This document shows, piece after piece, positions 53,923-64,000 of a DNA stretch of 64,000 bases. A program made the position numbers and the translations under genes. Numbering within the stretch: the stretch's first letter is position 1; every line of letters starts with the position of its first letter. The notes under the pieces were generated by a model. It did no database searches and was not told the origin of the DNA. It saw only the letters and a program-made list of their open reading frames with translations. This DNA is from JAXMAR01 sp046350295 (lineage in GTDB: Bacteria; Planctomycetota; Planctomycetia; Gemmatales; Gemmataceae), in assembly GCA_046350295.1 (NCBI GenBank), contig JAXMAR010000002.1, forward strand, positions 186,001 through 250,000, written 5' to 3'.

Positions 53923-56900
53923 ATGGCGACGGACCTAGAGCCGAGGACGGCGGCGGCCAAGTATGACGCTTTCGTCGGCAAGCAGGTCGGCGACGTGCAA
54001 GCGCGGATCCGCCGGCTCGACGTCGTCCGCTCGTTCCTGTGGCTGGGGGTCGCCATTCTCGGCTATGGCCTGACCATGGCCGTCTTCGATCTCGCTGCCG
54101 GTCCGCGCTCCACTCTGAGCGGTCCGGTCCACCTTCTCTCCTTCGTCGTGTTCCTCGGCGGCGCCGGCTTCTTTCTGGGGCAAGGCGTTTTCCGCTTCTA
54201 TCGCCGCATCAACCCCTATTACGCGGCGAAGCAACTCGAAGAGACGATCCCGGAGGCGAAGAACAGCGTCATCAACTGGCTCGATCTGCGCGATGAGGAG
54301 TTGCCCGGCGCCATCCGCGGCGCCGTCGGCCAGAAGGCGGCCAAGGACCTCAAGCGGACCGACTCGGAGAAGGTCGTCAACCCGCGCTCCAACTGGCTGC
54401 TCTTCAGTATCCTTGCCGCCCTCGTGCTCGGTGTCCTCATCCTGCTGGCGACGCGGCCGAACCAGTTCTCGTCGCTGATGAACCGCGCTTATGCGCCGTT
54501 CCTCGACCCCACGCTCCGGACGCAGACGGAGATCACGATTCTCGAGCCGAAGGGGGGCGACGCCACCGTGGCGCCGGACAAGAGCGTCACCATCCGCGCG
54601 CGGATCACGGGCCGCTATCCCGGCGTCAACGAGCCGGGCGCCCCGCGCTTGCTTTTCCGCTACAATCCGGCGGATAACTTCGTCGCCGTCCCCCTGGAAG
54701 AGGAAGGGGACGGGGGCTGGGCCATCCTGCGCAAGCCGGACCAGGTACGCACCGGCTTTTATTACAAGGTCGCGGCCGGTGACACCGAGACGGGGGAACA
54801 TCAGATCATCGCCCGCGGCGACCCGCGCCCCGAGCGCTTCGAGGTGACGTACAAGTTTCGCCCCTACCTGCGACTGGCGGAGCGGAGCGAGTTGTTCCCC
54901 AACGACAAGATGATCGAGCCGCGGATCCAGGGGCGGCGCGGCACGGAGGTGAGTGTCACGGTCTTCACGAACCGGAAGCTGAAAGCGGGCGAGATCGTCC
55001 TCGAAGCGGGGGGGGAGAAGCTGACCTTCCCGGGCCGGGTGTCGGACGACGGCCGCTCGTTCCGCGCCCACTGGGTGCTGGAGAAATCGGGGACCTTCCG
55101 CGTCGTCTTCACGTCGACGGATGACGAGCCGAACAGCAGCGCGGCGCTGTACACGGTTCTCGTCGACGAGGACGCCGTTCCGCAAGTGGTCCTCACCGAA
55201 CCGGGCAAGGACACGAGCCTGCCCGCCGACGGTACGCTCAACCTCGCCGGTTACGCGACCGACGATCTCGGCATCCGGTCGCTGACGCTGCGCCTCAAGG
55301 TGATCGAAGGGGCCAAGGCCGATCTGGCCGGCAAGCCGTTCCGCGGCGGCAAGGACTTCAAGTTCGAGGATGGCGCCTATCCGGACAAGGTCGAGTACCG
55401 CGATTTCCTGGCCCTGTCGAGCCTGAAAACGCCGGACGGCAAGGCGTTCGCCGCGAAGCCCGGCATGGTCCTCGAATACTGGCTGGAGGCGCGTGACAAC
55501 TCCGACTATCCGCGGCCTGAAGGGAACCTCGGCGTCAGCAAGTCGTTCAAGCTGAAGATCGATCCGCCTTCCGGCGACGAGAAGAAGCGGAAAGAGGAGC
55601 AGGACCGCGCGGCGGAAAAGCAGAAGCAGTTCGAGAAGGAGCAGGATCAGAAGCTCAAGAACGAGCATGACAAGACCGGCGGTGGCGGCGGCGCCAAGGA
55701 CGAGACGGACGATCTCAAGAACAAGGCGAAGGAACTGGCCAAGAAGATCGAGAAGGACCGCCGCGACAAGAACCCGGGAGAAGGCAAGGGGGAAGAAGGA
55801 GCCGCGCCCAAGAGCAAGGAAGGGGAGAAAGGCAAGGAAGGCGCCGAGCCCAAGAGCAAGGAAGGCAAGTCGGGCGAGAAAAAAGACACGGCGGCGAGCA
55901 AGGGAGAGGGGACGAAAGCCGGGTCGCCGCCTCCCGCCGAGGCGCGCGACAAGGGGGAGGCCGGCAAAGACAAGACGGCAGGCGCCTCGCGCGACAGCGG
56001 AACGGGACCACCTCCGACGACGGCCAAGGGGAGTGACGAGAAGACCGAAAAGAGCGACGCCAAGGGAGGCCCGGGCAAGATGGGGCCGGACAGCTCAGCG
56101 GGCGAGCCGCGCGGCGCCGGCGACAAAGGGATGGAGACCAAGGCGGGCGACGCGCGAGGCGACGACAAGAAAACCGAGACGGCCGGCGCGCCGAAGACCG
56201 GCGAGACGGGCGGCATGGACGCGGCGCGACCCGGCGTGAAGGATGCGACCAAGAAGGACGGGGACAGTCCACCGGCGACGGCGTCGAAGGGCGGCCCGGG
56301 CGGCGACATGAAGAGGTGACCAAGGGTCGACCGGGGCAGTCCCGCCAAGACGGGGGTCGAGAAGCGTGTCGATGATACGGGTACCGCGAAGGTGGAGGAC
56401 TTCACGCCGCGCTGAGGAAAAGCGGACGCCAAGGGGGACACGCCGCCGACACGCCAAGGGGGGCAAGATCGGGCCCGATGAACTCAGAGCCGGGAGGTCA
56501 AGAAAGGCCCCCGAAAGGCCGGGGCGCCGAGCCGCTGCGACGATGGCCGGGCCAAGGCGGGTCCCGAAGGACCGGAAGCTGACGCCCGAGGACATCGCCA
56601 AGCTCAAGGACTTGCGCGTGCGACGCGGGCCGGGCAAGACGCCGCGCGCCGGCTTGCGGGACATCGCCGGCGGCGAAAGACGCCGAGCTGCGCGACGCCG
56701 CGGAGAAGGCGTTGAAGAAAGACGGCCGGACGGTGGGCAGCCCCGGCCGCGCCACGGACGGAAAGGAAAAGAAGATCGAGCCGGACGAGACCGGGTCAGC
56801 GAAGAAGGGGCCGGACCTGAAGAAGAAGAAGTCGGACCCCGGCAGGACGGTCACCGGCGATCCGGAGAAGGGTGACGCCCTCGCCAAGGGCGCCGGCGAC

Positions 56901-57374
56901 GAGGAAGGGAAGACGCCGCCGAAGAAAGACGAGATGGTGAAGGGGGAAGGCAAGACCGGCGAGTTCGGCCCCGGCGCCCGCGGCATGTCCGACAAGGACC
57001 TCAAGGCGATCAAGGCCGTCGAAGATTTCCTCAAGCATGGCGGCGATCTCCAGCTCGACGACTTCGCCACCTACCTGAAGAAGTTCGCCACCGACAAGAC
57101 GCTGAGCGACGCAGGCTGGAAGAAGGAAGACCTCGACCGCTGGCTCAAGGCCGCGGCCGAGCACGACGCCCGGCTGTCACGGGAGGCGGCCGTCGCCGAG
57201 CGGCGCAAGAAGGACCGGGAAAAGACCGCGAGCGGCAGCGTCCTGCCGGGGACCCGGATCGACACCGGCACATCGGCGAGCGCCACGCGCGACCCGCTCG
57301 ACGCCCGGCGTCCCCTGCCGCCACCGGAGTTCCGGGACGCGCACCGCGTCTTCTCCGGCACGGAAAAGAAATAG
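53923..57374 (+). CDS. DUF4175-like very long membrane protein with Lys/Gly-rich linker, frameshifted
   Basis: Starts at ATG 53923 with GGAGG at good spacing. Residues about 30-180 hold three membrane helices (SFLWLGVAILGYGLTMAVFD, VHLLSFVVFLGGAGFFLGQG, WLLFSILAALVLGVLILLAT). Residues about 200-555 are beta-rich extracytoplasmic modules (TEITILEPKGGDATVAPDKS, RSLTLRLKVIEGAKADLAGK). Then follow about 240 residues of Lys/Glu/Gly/Ala low complexity. The first frame stops at 56319; other frames continue with KLTPEDIAKLKDL near 56575 and GMSDKDLKAIKAVEDFLKHG, DDFATYLKKFATDKTLSDAG to TAG 57374. At least two frameshifts lie in 56310-56700. Such proteins sit with MoxR/BatA-like genes in other planctomycetes; none are here. 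Confidence 0.75.
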
Positions 57375-57392
57375 TTCTGGGACGATGACGAT

Positions 57393-57456
57393 CCAAGGGG
57401 TCGCGCACGCAGTAAGCGGATTCGTAACGCCGCTTACTTCGTGCGCGGCTCCTTGG
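57393..57456. repeat. Long hairpin (27-bp arms, 3 mismatches) upstream of the exosortase operon
   Basis: Arms 57393-57419 and 57430-57456 with a 10-nt loop. The inner 9 bp (AGTAAGCGG / CCGCTTACT) and outer CCAAGG / CCTTGG are perfect. It lies 19 bp after the DUF4175-like stop and 270 bp before the exosortase start, in a 351-bp gap with no gene. It may terminate the upstream transcript or be a dispersed element. Confidence 0.75.
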
Positions 57457-57725
57457 GGCGCGACCAAACGGGCAGGTTCCCTCGCGCCGGCCGCAAAAAG
57501 AAATCGAAGGTTGACTCAACAATCGAGCGCCGACTAGAATCCCCTCCCGGCCGACAGGCTGTTCCGGGGGAAAGGTGAGCGGCCCCGGCCCCAGCGCAAC
57601 GAAGACGACCAGACCGAGCGGTTGCGAGTCTCAATGTCGCGGCGAGCCGGGCGGCGTAAGCCCCTGGAGGCCGTTGGCGCAAGACGCGTGGCAAGGATGC
57701 TCGTTCGCTACCATGGAGGGTAACC

Positions 57726-58751
57726 GTGAACCGGCTGCGCGTCTGTGCGCTCTTGCTCGCTTTTCTTGCCGTCTGCCTGGCCTGGAGCTACTGGCCCACC
57801 TTCGCCGACATTGTCGAACGCTGGTCGAGCGACCCGTCTTACTCCCACGGTTTCCTCGTCCCCCTCTTTGCCGCGTATCTGCTCTGGGTGCGGCGTGCCC
57901 GCTTCGAAAAGGACCGCCTGCAGCCAAGCGTCTATGGTCTCGGCCTCCTGGGCGTCGCCCTGGGGCTGCGTCTCGCGGGCACGTATTACCACTTCGGCTG
58001 GTTCGATCAACTGTCGCTCGTTCCCTGCCTGGCCGGCGTCGTCTGGACGATGTGCGGCCGGCAGACGCTCGTGTGGGCCGCGCCGGCGCTGGCGTTTCTC
58101 TTCTTCATGATCCCGCTGCCCCACAGCCTGGCCCACGCCCTGTCCGGTCCGATGCAAACGTTCGCGACCGTCTCCAGCACGTTCTTCCTGCAAGTGCTCG
58201 GCCGGCCCGCGCTCGCGGAAGGAAACATCATCCTGCTCAACGATGTCGAGCTTGGCATCGTCGAGGCGTGCAGCGGCCTGCGTATGCTGATGGTCTTCTT
58301 CGCTCTTTCGACCGGTGTCGCCCTGTTGCTCAAGAAACCGCTGTGGGAGCGCCTGCTGGTCGCCGCGAGCGCCATCCCGATCGCCCTCGTCACGAACATC
58401 CTACGCATCACCGTCACCGGCCTTTTGCACGACACCGTCGGCTCCGAGATGGCCAACGCCGTGTTCCATGACCTCGCGGGCTGGCTGATGATGCCGGTCG
58501 GTCTCGCGTTCCTCGGCCTGGAGCTGCTCTTGCTCAAGAAACTGCTGATCGAGCCTGGCCCTTCGGCCCCGGCCCTGGTGCAAGTGACGCAGCAGCGCGT
58601 CGGCGCGAATCCGCTCTCGCTCTACGGCCGGCCAAGCGCCCCGCGCCGGTCCAAGTCGCCCGCGGTCATGGAGCCGGTCCAGACCGCTTCGCCGGCGTCG
58701 CCGGTAGGCCAAGACGCCGAAAAGGTCGCCCTGGAAACCGCATCCAAGTAG
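57726..58751 (+). CDS. Exosortase (transmembrane cysteine transpeptidase-like)
   Basis: 341 residues, GTG start at 57726 with GGAGGG five bases upstream. About eight membrane helices. The catalytic triad motifs are in place: Cys in VEACSGLRMLMVFFALS, Arg in ALVTNILRITVTGLLHD, His in ANAVFHDLAGWLMMPVG. Family signature YSHGFLVPLFAAYLLWVRRA near the N-terminus. A Pro/Ser-rich cytosolic C-terminal tail of about 65 residues is extra. Exosortases cleave and attach C-terminal PEP-CTERM-like signals. No obvious substrate with such a tail was seen in the window. First gene of the EPS operon (43-bp gap to the next). Confidence 0.92.
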   Translation: MNRLRVCALLLAFLAVCLAWSYWPTFADIVERWSSDPSYSHGFLVPLFAAYLLWVRRARFEKDRLQPSVYGLGLLGVALGLRLAGTYYHFGWFDQLSLVPCLAGVVWTMCGRQTLVWAAPALAFLFFMIPLPHSLAHALSGPMQTFATVSSTFFLQVLGRPALAEGNIILLNDVELGIVEACSGLRMLMVFFALSTGVALLLKKPLWERLLVAASAIPIALVTNILRITVTGLLHDTVGSEMANAVFHDLAGWLMMPVGLAFLGLELLLLKKLLIEPGPSAPALVQVTQQRVGANPLSLYGRPSAPRRSKSPAVMEPVQTASPASPVGQDAEKVALETASK

Positions 58752-58794
58752 CGCCCGGGCGCAAGGCACGCATTCTCGTCACGGGGACCCCGTC

Positions 58795-61021
58795 ATGGCA
58801 GCCAACCTGAATTCCGCCGGCGACAATTCCAATCCCGCCGTGCCGCATCCTGCGTCCCGACGACACCGCCAAGGAAGGCCGCAAGTCCGATTGGTCGCTG
58901 CCCAAGCCGCCGGCCCTGGCGAACGGCCCGGACGCCAACGCCCTGTGGAAGGGATTCTGCCGGCGCTGGCCGCTGGCGCTCATCCTCGGCGTCTGCGCCG
59001 GCGGCGGTCTGCTCGCGCTGGTCCTGTTCCTGATCCCGGAGAAATTCAAGGCCTTCGCCCTGTTGCAGGTGTCGTCCGCCAAGCCGACGCTGGGCTTCGA
59101 GCGTGCTGATACCCGCGCCGATTTCGCGACCTATCTGAAGACGCAGGCCGCGCGCATCAAGAGCCGCGACGTGCTGATGAAGGCGATGAACACGGACGCC
59201 GTGCGCAACCTGCGCCTGGTGCAGAAGCACCCGGACACGCTGAGCGCTCTCACCTGGCTCGAGGAGAACATGAAGATCGAGGTCCAGGACGGCTCCGAGT
59301 TGATGGAGGTCGGCGTGTTCGGCGAAGACCCCGACGAGCTGGTCGTCCTCGTGAATGCTCTCACCAAGTCTTATCTCTCGATCATCGGCAGCTACGAGAA
59401 GTCGGTGAAGAAGGACCGCGTCAGCAAGATGAAGATGCTCTACGAGCAGGCCAAGGACAAGTTGGGAGAGATGGTCGCGGCGCGCGAAGCCATCCTCGCC
59501 GGCTCCGGCGTCAAGGACGCGACCGCCATGGCGAGCAAGCAGGCCTTTCTCCTGGGCCAGAAGAACAAGGTCGAAGACCAGCTCGCCATGGTGACGCACG
59601 ACCTGCTGCGCCTCGATTTGCAGCTTCAGGCCCTCGAAGCGTCCCGCAAGAAAGCCGAGGTGTACAAGCTCCCCGATGCGGCCGTGAAGGAATTGCAGGA
59701 AAGCGACCCGCTCTTGCGGCAGGACCTCGTCCTCTTGCGCGGCATCCAGAAAACGCTCGACCGGCTCGAGGCCGAGGGGCATCCGCCGGGGGATTTCACG
59801 GTGCTGCAGATGAAGGCCAACACGGCGCGGACACGCAAGCGCATCGACGACCGCACCAAGGAGCTGATCGCCGACTACGAGCTGCGCGTAAAGACGCGGG
59901 GGGACACGGACCACGCCGTCGTCAAGGAGCGGTTGATGATCGACAAGATCCCGCTCGATTCGCGCAAGGCCGAGCTCGAGAAGAGCCTCGCCCGTCTCGA
60001 GAAGGAGACGGATGTCGTCAACACGCAGACGGCGAAGAAACAGCTGCTCGACGCCGAGATCGCCCAGGCGGAGCACAATGTCGCCGAGCTGGACAAGGCG
60101 CGGACGAGCCTGATCGTCGCCGAGGAAGCCGAGAGCCGGGTCGCGCCGGTGGGCGAGGCGGAGTATCAGAAGCTGGCGTCGAAAAAGCGGATCCTGCTGA
60201 TCATCATGGCGCCGTTCCTGGGCCTGGTGCTCGTGTCCCTCGCCGTGGCGTGGCGTGAGTCGAGCGCCCGCCGCATCACGAGCGTGGAGGAAGTCGCGCA
60301 GGGGCTGTCGCTGCGGGTGGTGGGGACCGTGCCGGTCCTGCCGCAGGGGGACAAGACGGCGGGCGCGGAGCCGGGCCATCATCTGGTCGAATCGATCGAT
60401 GCGATCCGCACCATGCTGCTGCGCAGCGCCCGCAACGACCTGACGCGCGTCGTTCTCGTCACCAGCGCCGTCAGCGGCGAAGGCAAGACGACTTTGGCGA
60501 GCAACCTTGCCGTCAGCCTCGCCAAGGTCGGCAAGAAGACGCTGCTCATGGACTGCGACCTGCGCGGCCCGGCGGTACACCAGCTCTTCGAGCAACAGCT
60601 TCAACCCGGCTTCAGCGAAGCGATCCTCGGCGAAGTGCCTTTGCCCGATACGTTGCGGCAAACCCCGGACCCGAACCTCTGGGTCTTGCCCGCCGGGCAC
60701 TGGGACCGCGAAGTCATCCAGGAGCTGGCGAAGAACGGCCTCGAATCGATCTTCGAGCGGCTCAAGGAAGAGTTCGACTTTATCCTCGTCGACTCGCATC
60801 CGATCCTGGCCGCGAACGACGCGCTTCTCATCGCCCAGCAGGTCGACGCGGTGATCCTGTCGCTCATGAGCGAGCTGAGCCAGGCCGCGGACGTGTACTA
60901 CGACTGCCAGAAGCTGGCCGCCCTCGGGATCGACGTGTTCGGCACGGTGATCAACGCGGTCCCGGCCAAGGATTTCAACAAGAACAAGTACAGCGCTCAA
61001 CCCCAGACGGTGAGCGCGTAG
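58795..61021 (+). CDS. Wzc/CpsD-type chain-length regulator and tyrosine autokinase, frameshifted N-terminus
   Basis: From ATG 58795 the reading shifts frame at about 58850-59060, then the rest is intact (about 740 residues restored). N-terminal membrane helix (LALILGVCAGGGLLALVLFL), Wzz/GumC domain with coiled coils (KQLLDAEIAQAEHNVAELDK), second membrane helix (RILLIIMAPFLGLVLVSLAV), then a BY-kinase domain: Walker A SAVSGEGKTTLASN, Walker A' KTLLMDCDLRGPAVHQLF, Walker B DFILVDSHP. It controls EPS length by autophosphorylation; the C-terminal Tyr cluster is short (NKNKYSAQ, one Tyr), which is unusual. Confidence 0.87.
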
Positions 61022-61083
61022 ATCCTCGAGGGTGGGCCGCGCAGACGCCGCCCGCTACCGGAGGCAGCATCGGGAAACGCCAT

Positions 61084-61703
61084 ATGAAAACCGTCCTTCT
61101 TGCCGGCGCGGCCGGCGTCATGCTCCTGGCCGCCGGCGTCGTCCACGGCGTCTGGTCCGATCGCTGGAACGACGGCGCGATCTCAGCGCCGTGGTATGCA
61201 GCGCAAGCCGCGCCTCTACTCGGCGGCAAGGCAAACGTACCGAGCACGTCAGCGACCGCGCAGCGGGCTGGCCGGCTCGGCGACGTTCCTGTTTCAGCAC
61301 AAGAAGTCGGGCAAGATGGTCACCCGTCTTGCCTGCGGCCGACCGGGCCCGGTGTCGGTACATACGCCGGACGTCTGTTATGCCGGAGCGGGCTTCGAGG
61401 TCGAGCGTGCGGCGCCCTTCAGCTCGTCGCGTCCCGGCCTGGCGGGGCAATCGTTCTTCACCGCGCGCCTGGTCCGCAAACGCGCGACTGAGCAGACGGC
61501 CCAGCGCATCTTCTGGGCGTGGCATGGCGCGCGCGGCTGGGAGGTGTCCGACAACCCGCGCGTGTCGTTCGCGGGTCGGGGCGCCCTGTTCAAGATGTAC
61601 GTCATCCGCGAGGTCACCGGGCCGAGCGAGTCGCTGGAAAACGATCCGTGTGTCGAGTTGATGGAAACCCTTCTTCCCGCCCTGGAGAACCGTGTTCGGC
61701 TGA
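61084..61703 (+). CDS. EpsI-like exosortase-associated protein, frameshifted
   Basis: ATG 61084 gives a membrane or signal helix (TVLLAGAAGVMLLAAGVVHG). After a frameshift near 61180 to 61290 comes ATFLFQHKKSGKMVTRLACG and RPGPVSVHTPDVCYAGAGFE, the HTPDVCY hallmark of EpsI domains, then FWAWHGARGWEVSDNPRVSF and LMETLLPALE, ending TVFG at TGA 61701-61703 after a last shift. About 205 residues. EpsI proteins are found next to exosortases and may help the sorting or export step. Directly follows the kinase gene. Confidence 0.8.
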
Positions 61704-61785
61704 AGAGCCGCTTGCGCGTGGGGTGTGGCCGCGTCTTCCGGGCCTGCTCCGCCTTTGATCTGGTTCTTGCATGGAGGTGAAAACC

Positions 61786-62590
61786 ATGGCGAAGGAGCCG
61801 AAAGGATGTCGGCCCGCGATCCTGCGCACGCTTCGGCCCGCCCTGGCCGAGGTTGACGTTGGGGAAAGCTTCCGATTTCTTTCCGCCCGGTTCCCCTCGC
61901 CCTGGCAACGCCTGTACCTGCCCCGCCGCGGTCTCGAATGGCTGACGGCGCTGGCCTCTCGTCCTCACGGCCCCGGCGGTGCTGATTCTCGCCGCGCTCG
62001 CCGTCCAGCTCGCGCGGCCGCGCCTTTACACGCAGACGCGCGAAATCGGGCCGGCGGCCGGCTCTTCACGATCCTCAAGCTGCGGACGATGATCCACCAG
62101 TGCACCTCACTGGCCCACGCTGGTGCATCCCCGGCGATCCACGCATCACCCACGCATCGGCTTACCTGCTCCGCCGCACGCACATCGATGAGCTACCGCA
62201 GCTCCTCAACGTGCTGCTCGGCCACATGAGCCTGATCGGCCCGCGCTCCGAGCGGCCCGAGTTCGTGGTGCAGCTCGAGCGCGCGATTCCGGGTTACATC
62301 GCTGGGCGCGGCGTCCGGCGGCATCACCGGCCTGGCCCAGGTGCAGTTGCCGCCCAATACCGAGGTGGACGACGTACGCGAAAAGGTCGCCCTATGACCT
62401 TTACTACCTCCGTCATGCCGGGCTGTGGCTCGACCTGCGCGTCCTTGGCGCCACGCTGACCCGGCTGCTCGGCTTTTCGTTCAGCCTGTCGCGCCGCGTC
62501 TGGGGACTGCCCAATCCACGCCGGATCGAGGAAGCGACGATGCGGCCTCTGGGCGCCGTGGACACGTGGGAAGCGCGGCAGGCGGCGTGA
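61786..62590 (+). CDS. Initiating sugar transferase (WcaJ/PglC-like polyprenyl-phosphate phosphoglycosyltransferase), frameshifted
   Basis: ATG 61786 preceded by GGAGGTGA. Product about 265 residues after repair of at least three shifts: N-terminal hydrophobic helix lost in the frame break near 61960, then RLFTILKLRTMIH (basic-KxRTM motif), a shift, YLLRRTHIDELPQLLNVLLG, HMSLIGPRSERPEFVVQLER, a shift, VRPG-VTGLAQVQLPPNTEVD, YDLYYLRHAGLWLDLRVLGA, ending at TGA 62588-62590. These are bacterial-sugar-transferase hallmarks. It loads the first sugar-phosphate on undecaprenyl phosphate for EPS repeat assembly. Confidence 0.85.
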
Positions 62591-62634
62591 TCACGTTTGG
62601 CCCAGGGAGCCAGGACGCACCAAAGAGATGAACC

Positions 62635-64000
62635 ATGGGCTTCGCGCTTTTCATTCTCGTCAACGCCATGCTGTTCATCCGGCCCGGGAAGCCATGCCCT
62701 GGCTCGGCGAGTTACCCGTCTATCTGATGGCGATCGTCGCCTGCCTGTTCGTCTCCATGCCGGCGATCCTCGAGATGTGCAAGCAGCGCCGCCGCGCCGT
62801 GCCGCCGATCCTCCTGTGCGTCGCCGGCCTGCTGGTCGCCATCCCCGTCAGCGACATGGCGAATGGCAAAGGGGACGAGGTCATCGAGCACACGGTCGAG
62901 TTCTTCAAGGTGCTGATCTACCTCGTGCTCCTCGTCAGCCTGCTGCCGCCGCACGCATTCGCCGCTTTGTCGCCTGGATCGGCGGCGTCTTCTCGGCCGT
63001 GACCGCGGCTGCTGGCCACGGTGCAATACCTGCCCATCGAGATCGCCGAGGCCAACGCCAGCATGCCGGAAACGCCGAAGGCCGAGGAGACCACGGTCAA
63101 CAAGAAGCCGAAGCAGCGGCGCCTTCGTGCAGGAGAAATACAAGGACCCGGAGACCGGCAAGATGGTCCCGGTGCAGCGCATCTGCGGCACTGGCCTCTT
63201 CAGCGACCCGAACGACCTCGGCCTCGTCCTCATCACCGGCGTGCCGATCGCCCTTTACTGGATGGCGCGGCGCGAGACCGGCGGCAAACGCTGGCTCTGG
63301 CTCCTTCCCCTCGCGGTCTTCTTTTACACGCTGATCCTCACCTCGTCGCGCGGCAGCATGCTTGCTCTCATGGCCGGGCTGGGCGTCCTCTTCCTCTTGC
63401 GTCACGGCAGGCGGCGCAGCGTCATGGTCGGCCTGGCCGTGTTCCCGGTGTTGCTGATCGTCTTCGCCGGGCGCATGACCGACTTCACGAGCAGCGAGGG
63501 GACGGGATCGGGGCGCATCCAGCTGTGGAGCGAGGGATTGTGGATGTTCCGCGAGGCGCCGCTCTGGGGCGTCGGCATGAACGAGTTTCGCGATGCGGCC
63601 CGGCTCGTCGCCCACAATTCGTTCCATCCACTGCTACGCCGAATTGGGGCTGCCAGGCGCACGCACGCTGTTCCCTCAGCCTTCGTGCTCGCTGCTCGCC
63701 ATGATTCGTCTGTCGCGCGACCTGGAGCGCATCGCCGACCCCGAGCCTGCAAGCTGCACCCGTTCCTCATGGCATTCTTCGTCGCTTTCCTGGTCGGCAT
63801 CCCCTGTTCCTGTCGCGGGCCTATGTCGTGCCGACCTACACCGTGCTCGGCCTGATCGTCGCCTATTTGCGCGTCGCCACCGCGGCGGAGTCGGAGCCGG
63901 TGGCGACCGAGCCGAAGCGCCGGCGGCTCTTCGGCGGCCGCTCTGGACGCTCGCCTGCGCCAGCATCGGCTTTGATCGCCGCCGAGGCCTTTTGCCGCAC
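62635..64000 (+). CDS. O-antigen ligase/Wzy-like membrane protein, frameshifted, runs off the window
   Basis: From ATG 62635 (MGFALFILVNAMLFIRPG) a shift near 62690 leads to LPVYLMAIVACLFVSMPAIL and VEFFKVLIYLVLLVSLLPPH; another near 62950-63130 to GTGLFSDPNDLGLVLITGVP, FFYTLILTSSRGSMLALMAG, GRIQLWSEGLWMFREAPLWG VGMNEF, further shifts near 63640 and 63800, then AYVVPTYTVLGLIVAYLRVA up to the right edge. About ten membrane helices. The SRGSMLAL and W-GVGMNEF motifs fit the Wzy_C/O-antigen ligase fold. It would polymerise or ligate the EPS. C-terminus outside the window. Confidence 0.8.

Noticed and set aside
53935..55668. 577-codon minus-strand ORF opposite the DUF4175-like gene
   Set aside because: Shadow ORF with Arg/Leu/Val bias and no start signal; the plus-strand protein has a ribosome site and membrane helices.
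57540..57720. Possible riboswitch-like GC-rich leader before the exosortase gene
   Set aside because: Purine-rich and structured-looking but I could not match any known riboswitch core, and pairing is not clear.
58793..61000. 735-codon minus-strand ORF opposite the Wzc-like gene
   Set aside because: Antisense shadow; composition is the mirror of the charged coiled coil on the plus strand, and the plus strand has Walker motifs.

Overview
The window is GC-rich chromosomal DNA from a planctomycete, most likely of the Gemmata/Gemmataceae type. The evidence is gene content: a PSD1-type cytochrome protein followed by its DUF1501 partner, two secreted DUF1080 proteins, a secreted SASA-family esterase, two neutral-ceramidase-fold proteins, an excisionase-type HTH fused in front of a receiver domain, a fused MFS/spermidine synthase, an exosortase-linked exopolysaccharide (EPS) cluster, and long lysine/glycine-rich secreted or membrane proteins. 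No rRNA, tRNA, CRISPR array or transposase was recognised. Many genes carry one to four frameshifts, several at homopolymers, which fits an indel-rich (long-read-like) assembly better than mass gene decay. These genes are annotated over their reconstructed span.

Layout. 1-9.4 kb: tail of a lysine-rich protein, a BRCT-MerR-TPR protein, an acyl-CoA ligase, a receiver protein, a CobA-HemD fusion, an M20 dipeptidase, a DUF1080 protein and a HEAT-repeat membrane protein. 9.4-13.6 kb: minus-strand folP-cdaA-cdaR-proA, linking folate and cyclic-di-AMP synthesis (glmM, the usual third partner of cdaA-cdaR, lies alone at 30.2 kb). 13.6-20 kb: DUF1080, a STAS-domain protein, a Pro/Tyr/Cys-rich secreted protein, a NYN-domain protein, a Kdo-hydroxylase homologue, an HDOD-histidine kinase and an HTH-receiver regulator. 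20-32.5 kb: GT39-like glycosyltransferase, FkbM methyltransferase, esterase, MFS/spermidine synthase, glgC, DUF4287/AHSA1 protein, HAD phosphatase, glmM and a Wza-like export lipoprotein. 32.8-44.7 kb: a small lipoprotein, a ceramidase-like protein with an in-frame TAG, a divergent FadR-type regulator, dgkA, a GrpE-like protein, a HisA/HisF-like barrel, small secreted proteins, the DUF1501/PSD1 pair, DAHP synthase and a TPR membrane protein ending in a 14-bp tandem repeat.

45.0-48.0 kb is an anomalous segment. A hydrolase gene is cut off at about 45,030, followed by about 440 bp almost free of CpG, then about 2.5 kb without a credible intact gene. Normal coding resumes at about 48.0 kb with a secreted helical protein, a YceH-like protein, an RsuA/RluB-type pseudouridine synthase, a second ceramidase-like protein, a membrane protein with an NlpC/P60-like tail, and a very long DUF4175-like membrane protein.

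57.7-64 kb is an EPS/protein-sorting operon on the plus strand: exosortase, Wzc/CpsD-type chain-length regulator and tyrosine kinase, EpsI-like protein, initiating sugar transferase and O-antigen-ligase-like protein (running off the end). The GT39-like, FkbM, Wza-like and Kdo-hydroxylase genes add to the cell-surface glycan theme. Intergenic DNA is rich in hairpin-forming dispersed repeats of at least three sequence families.
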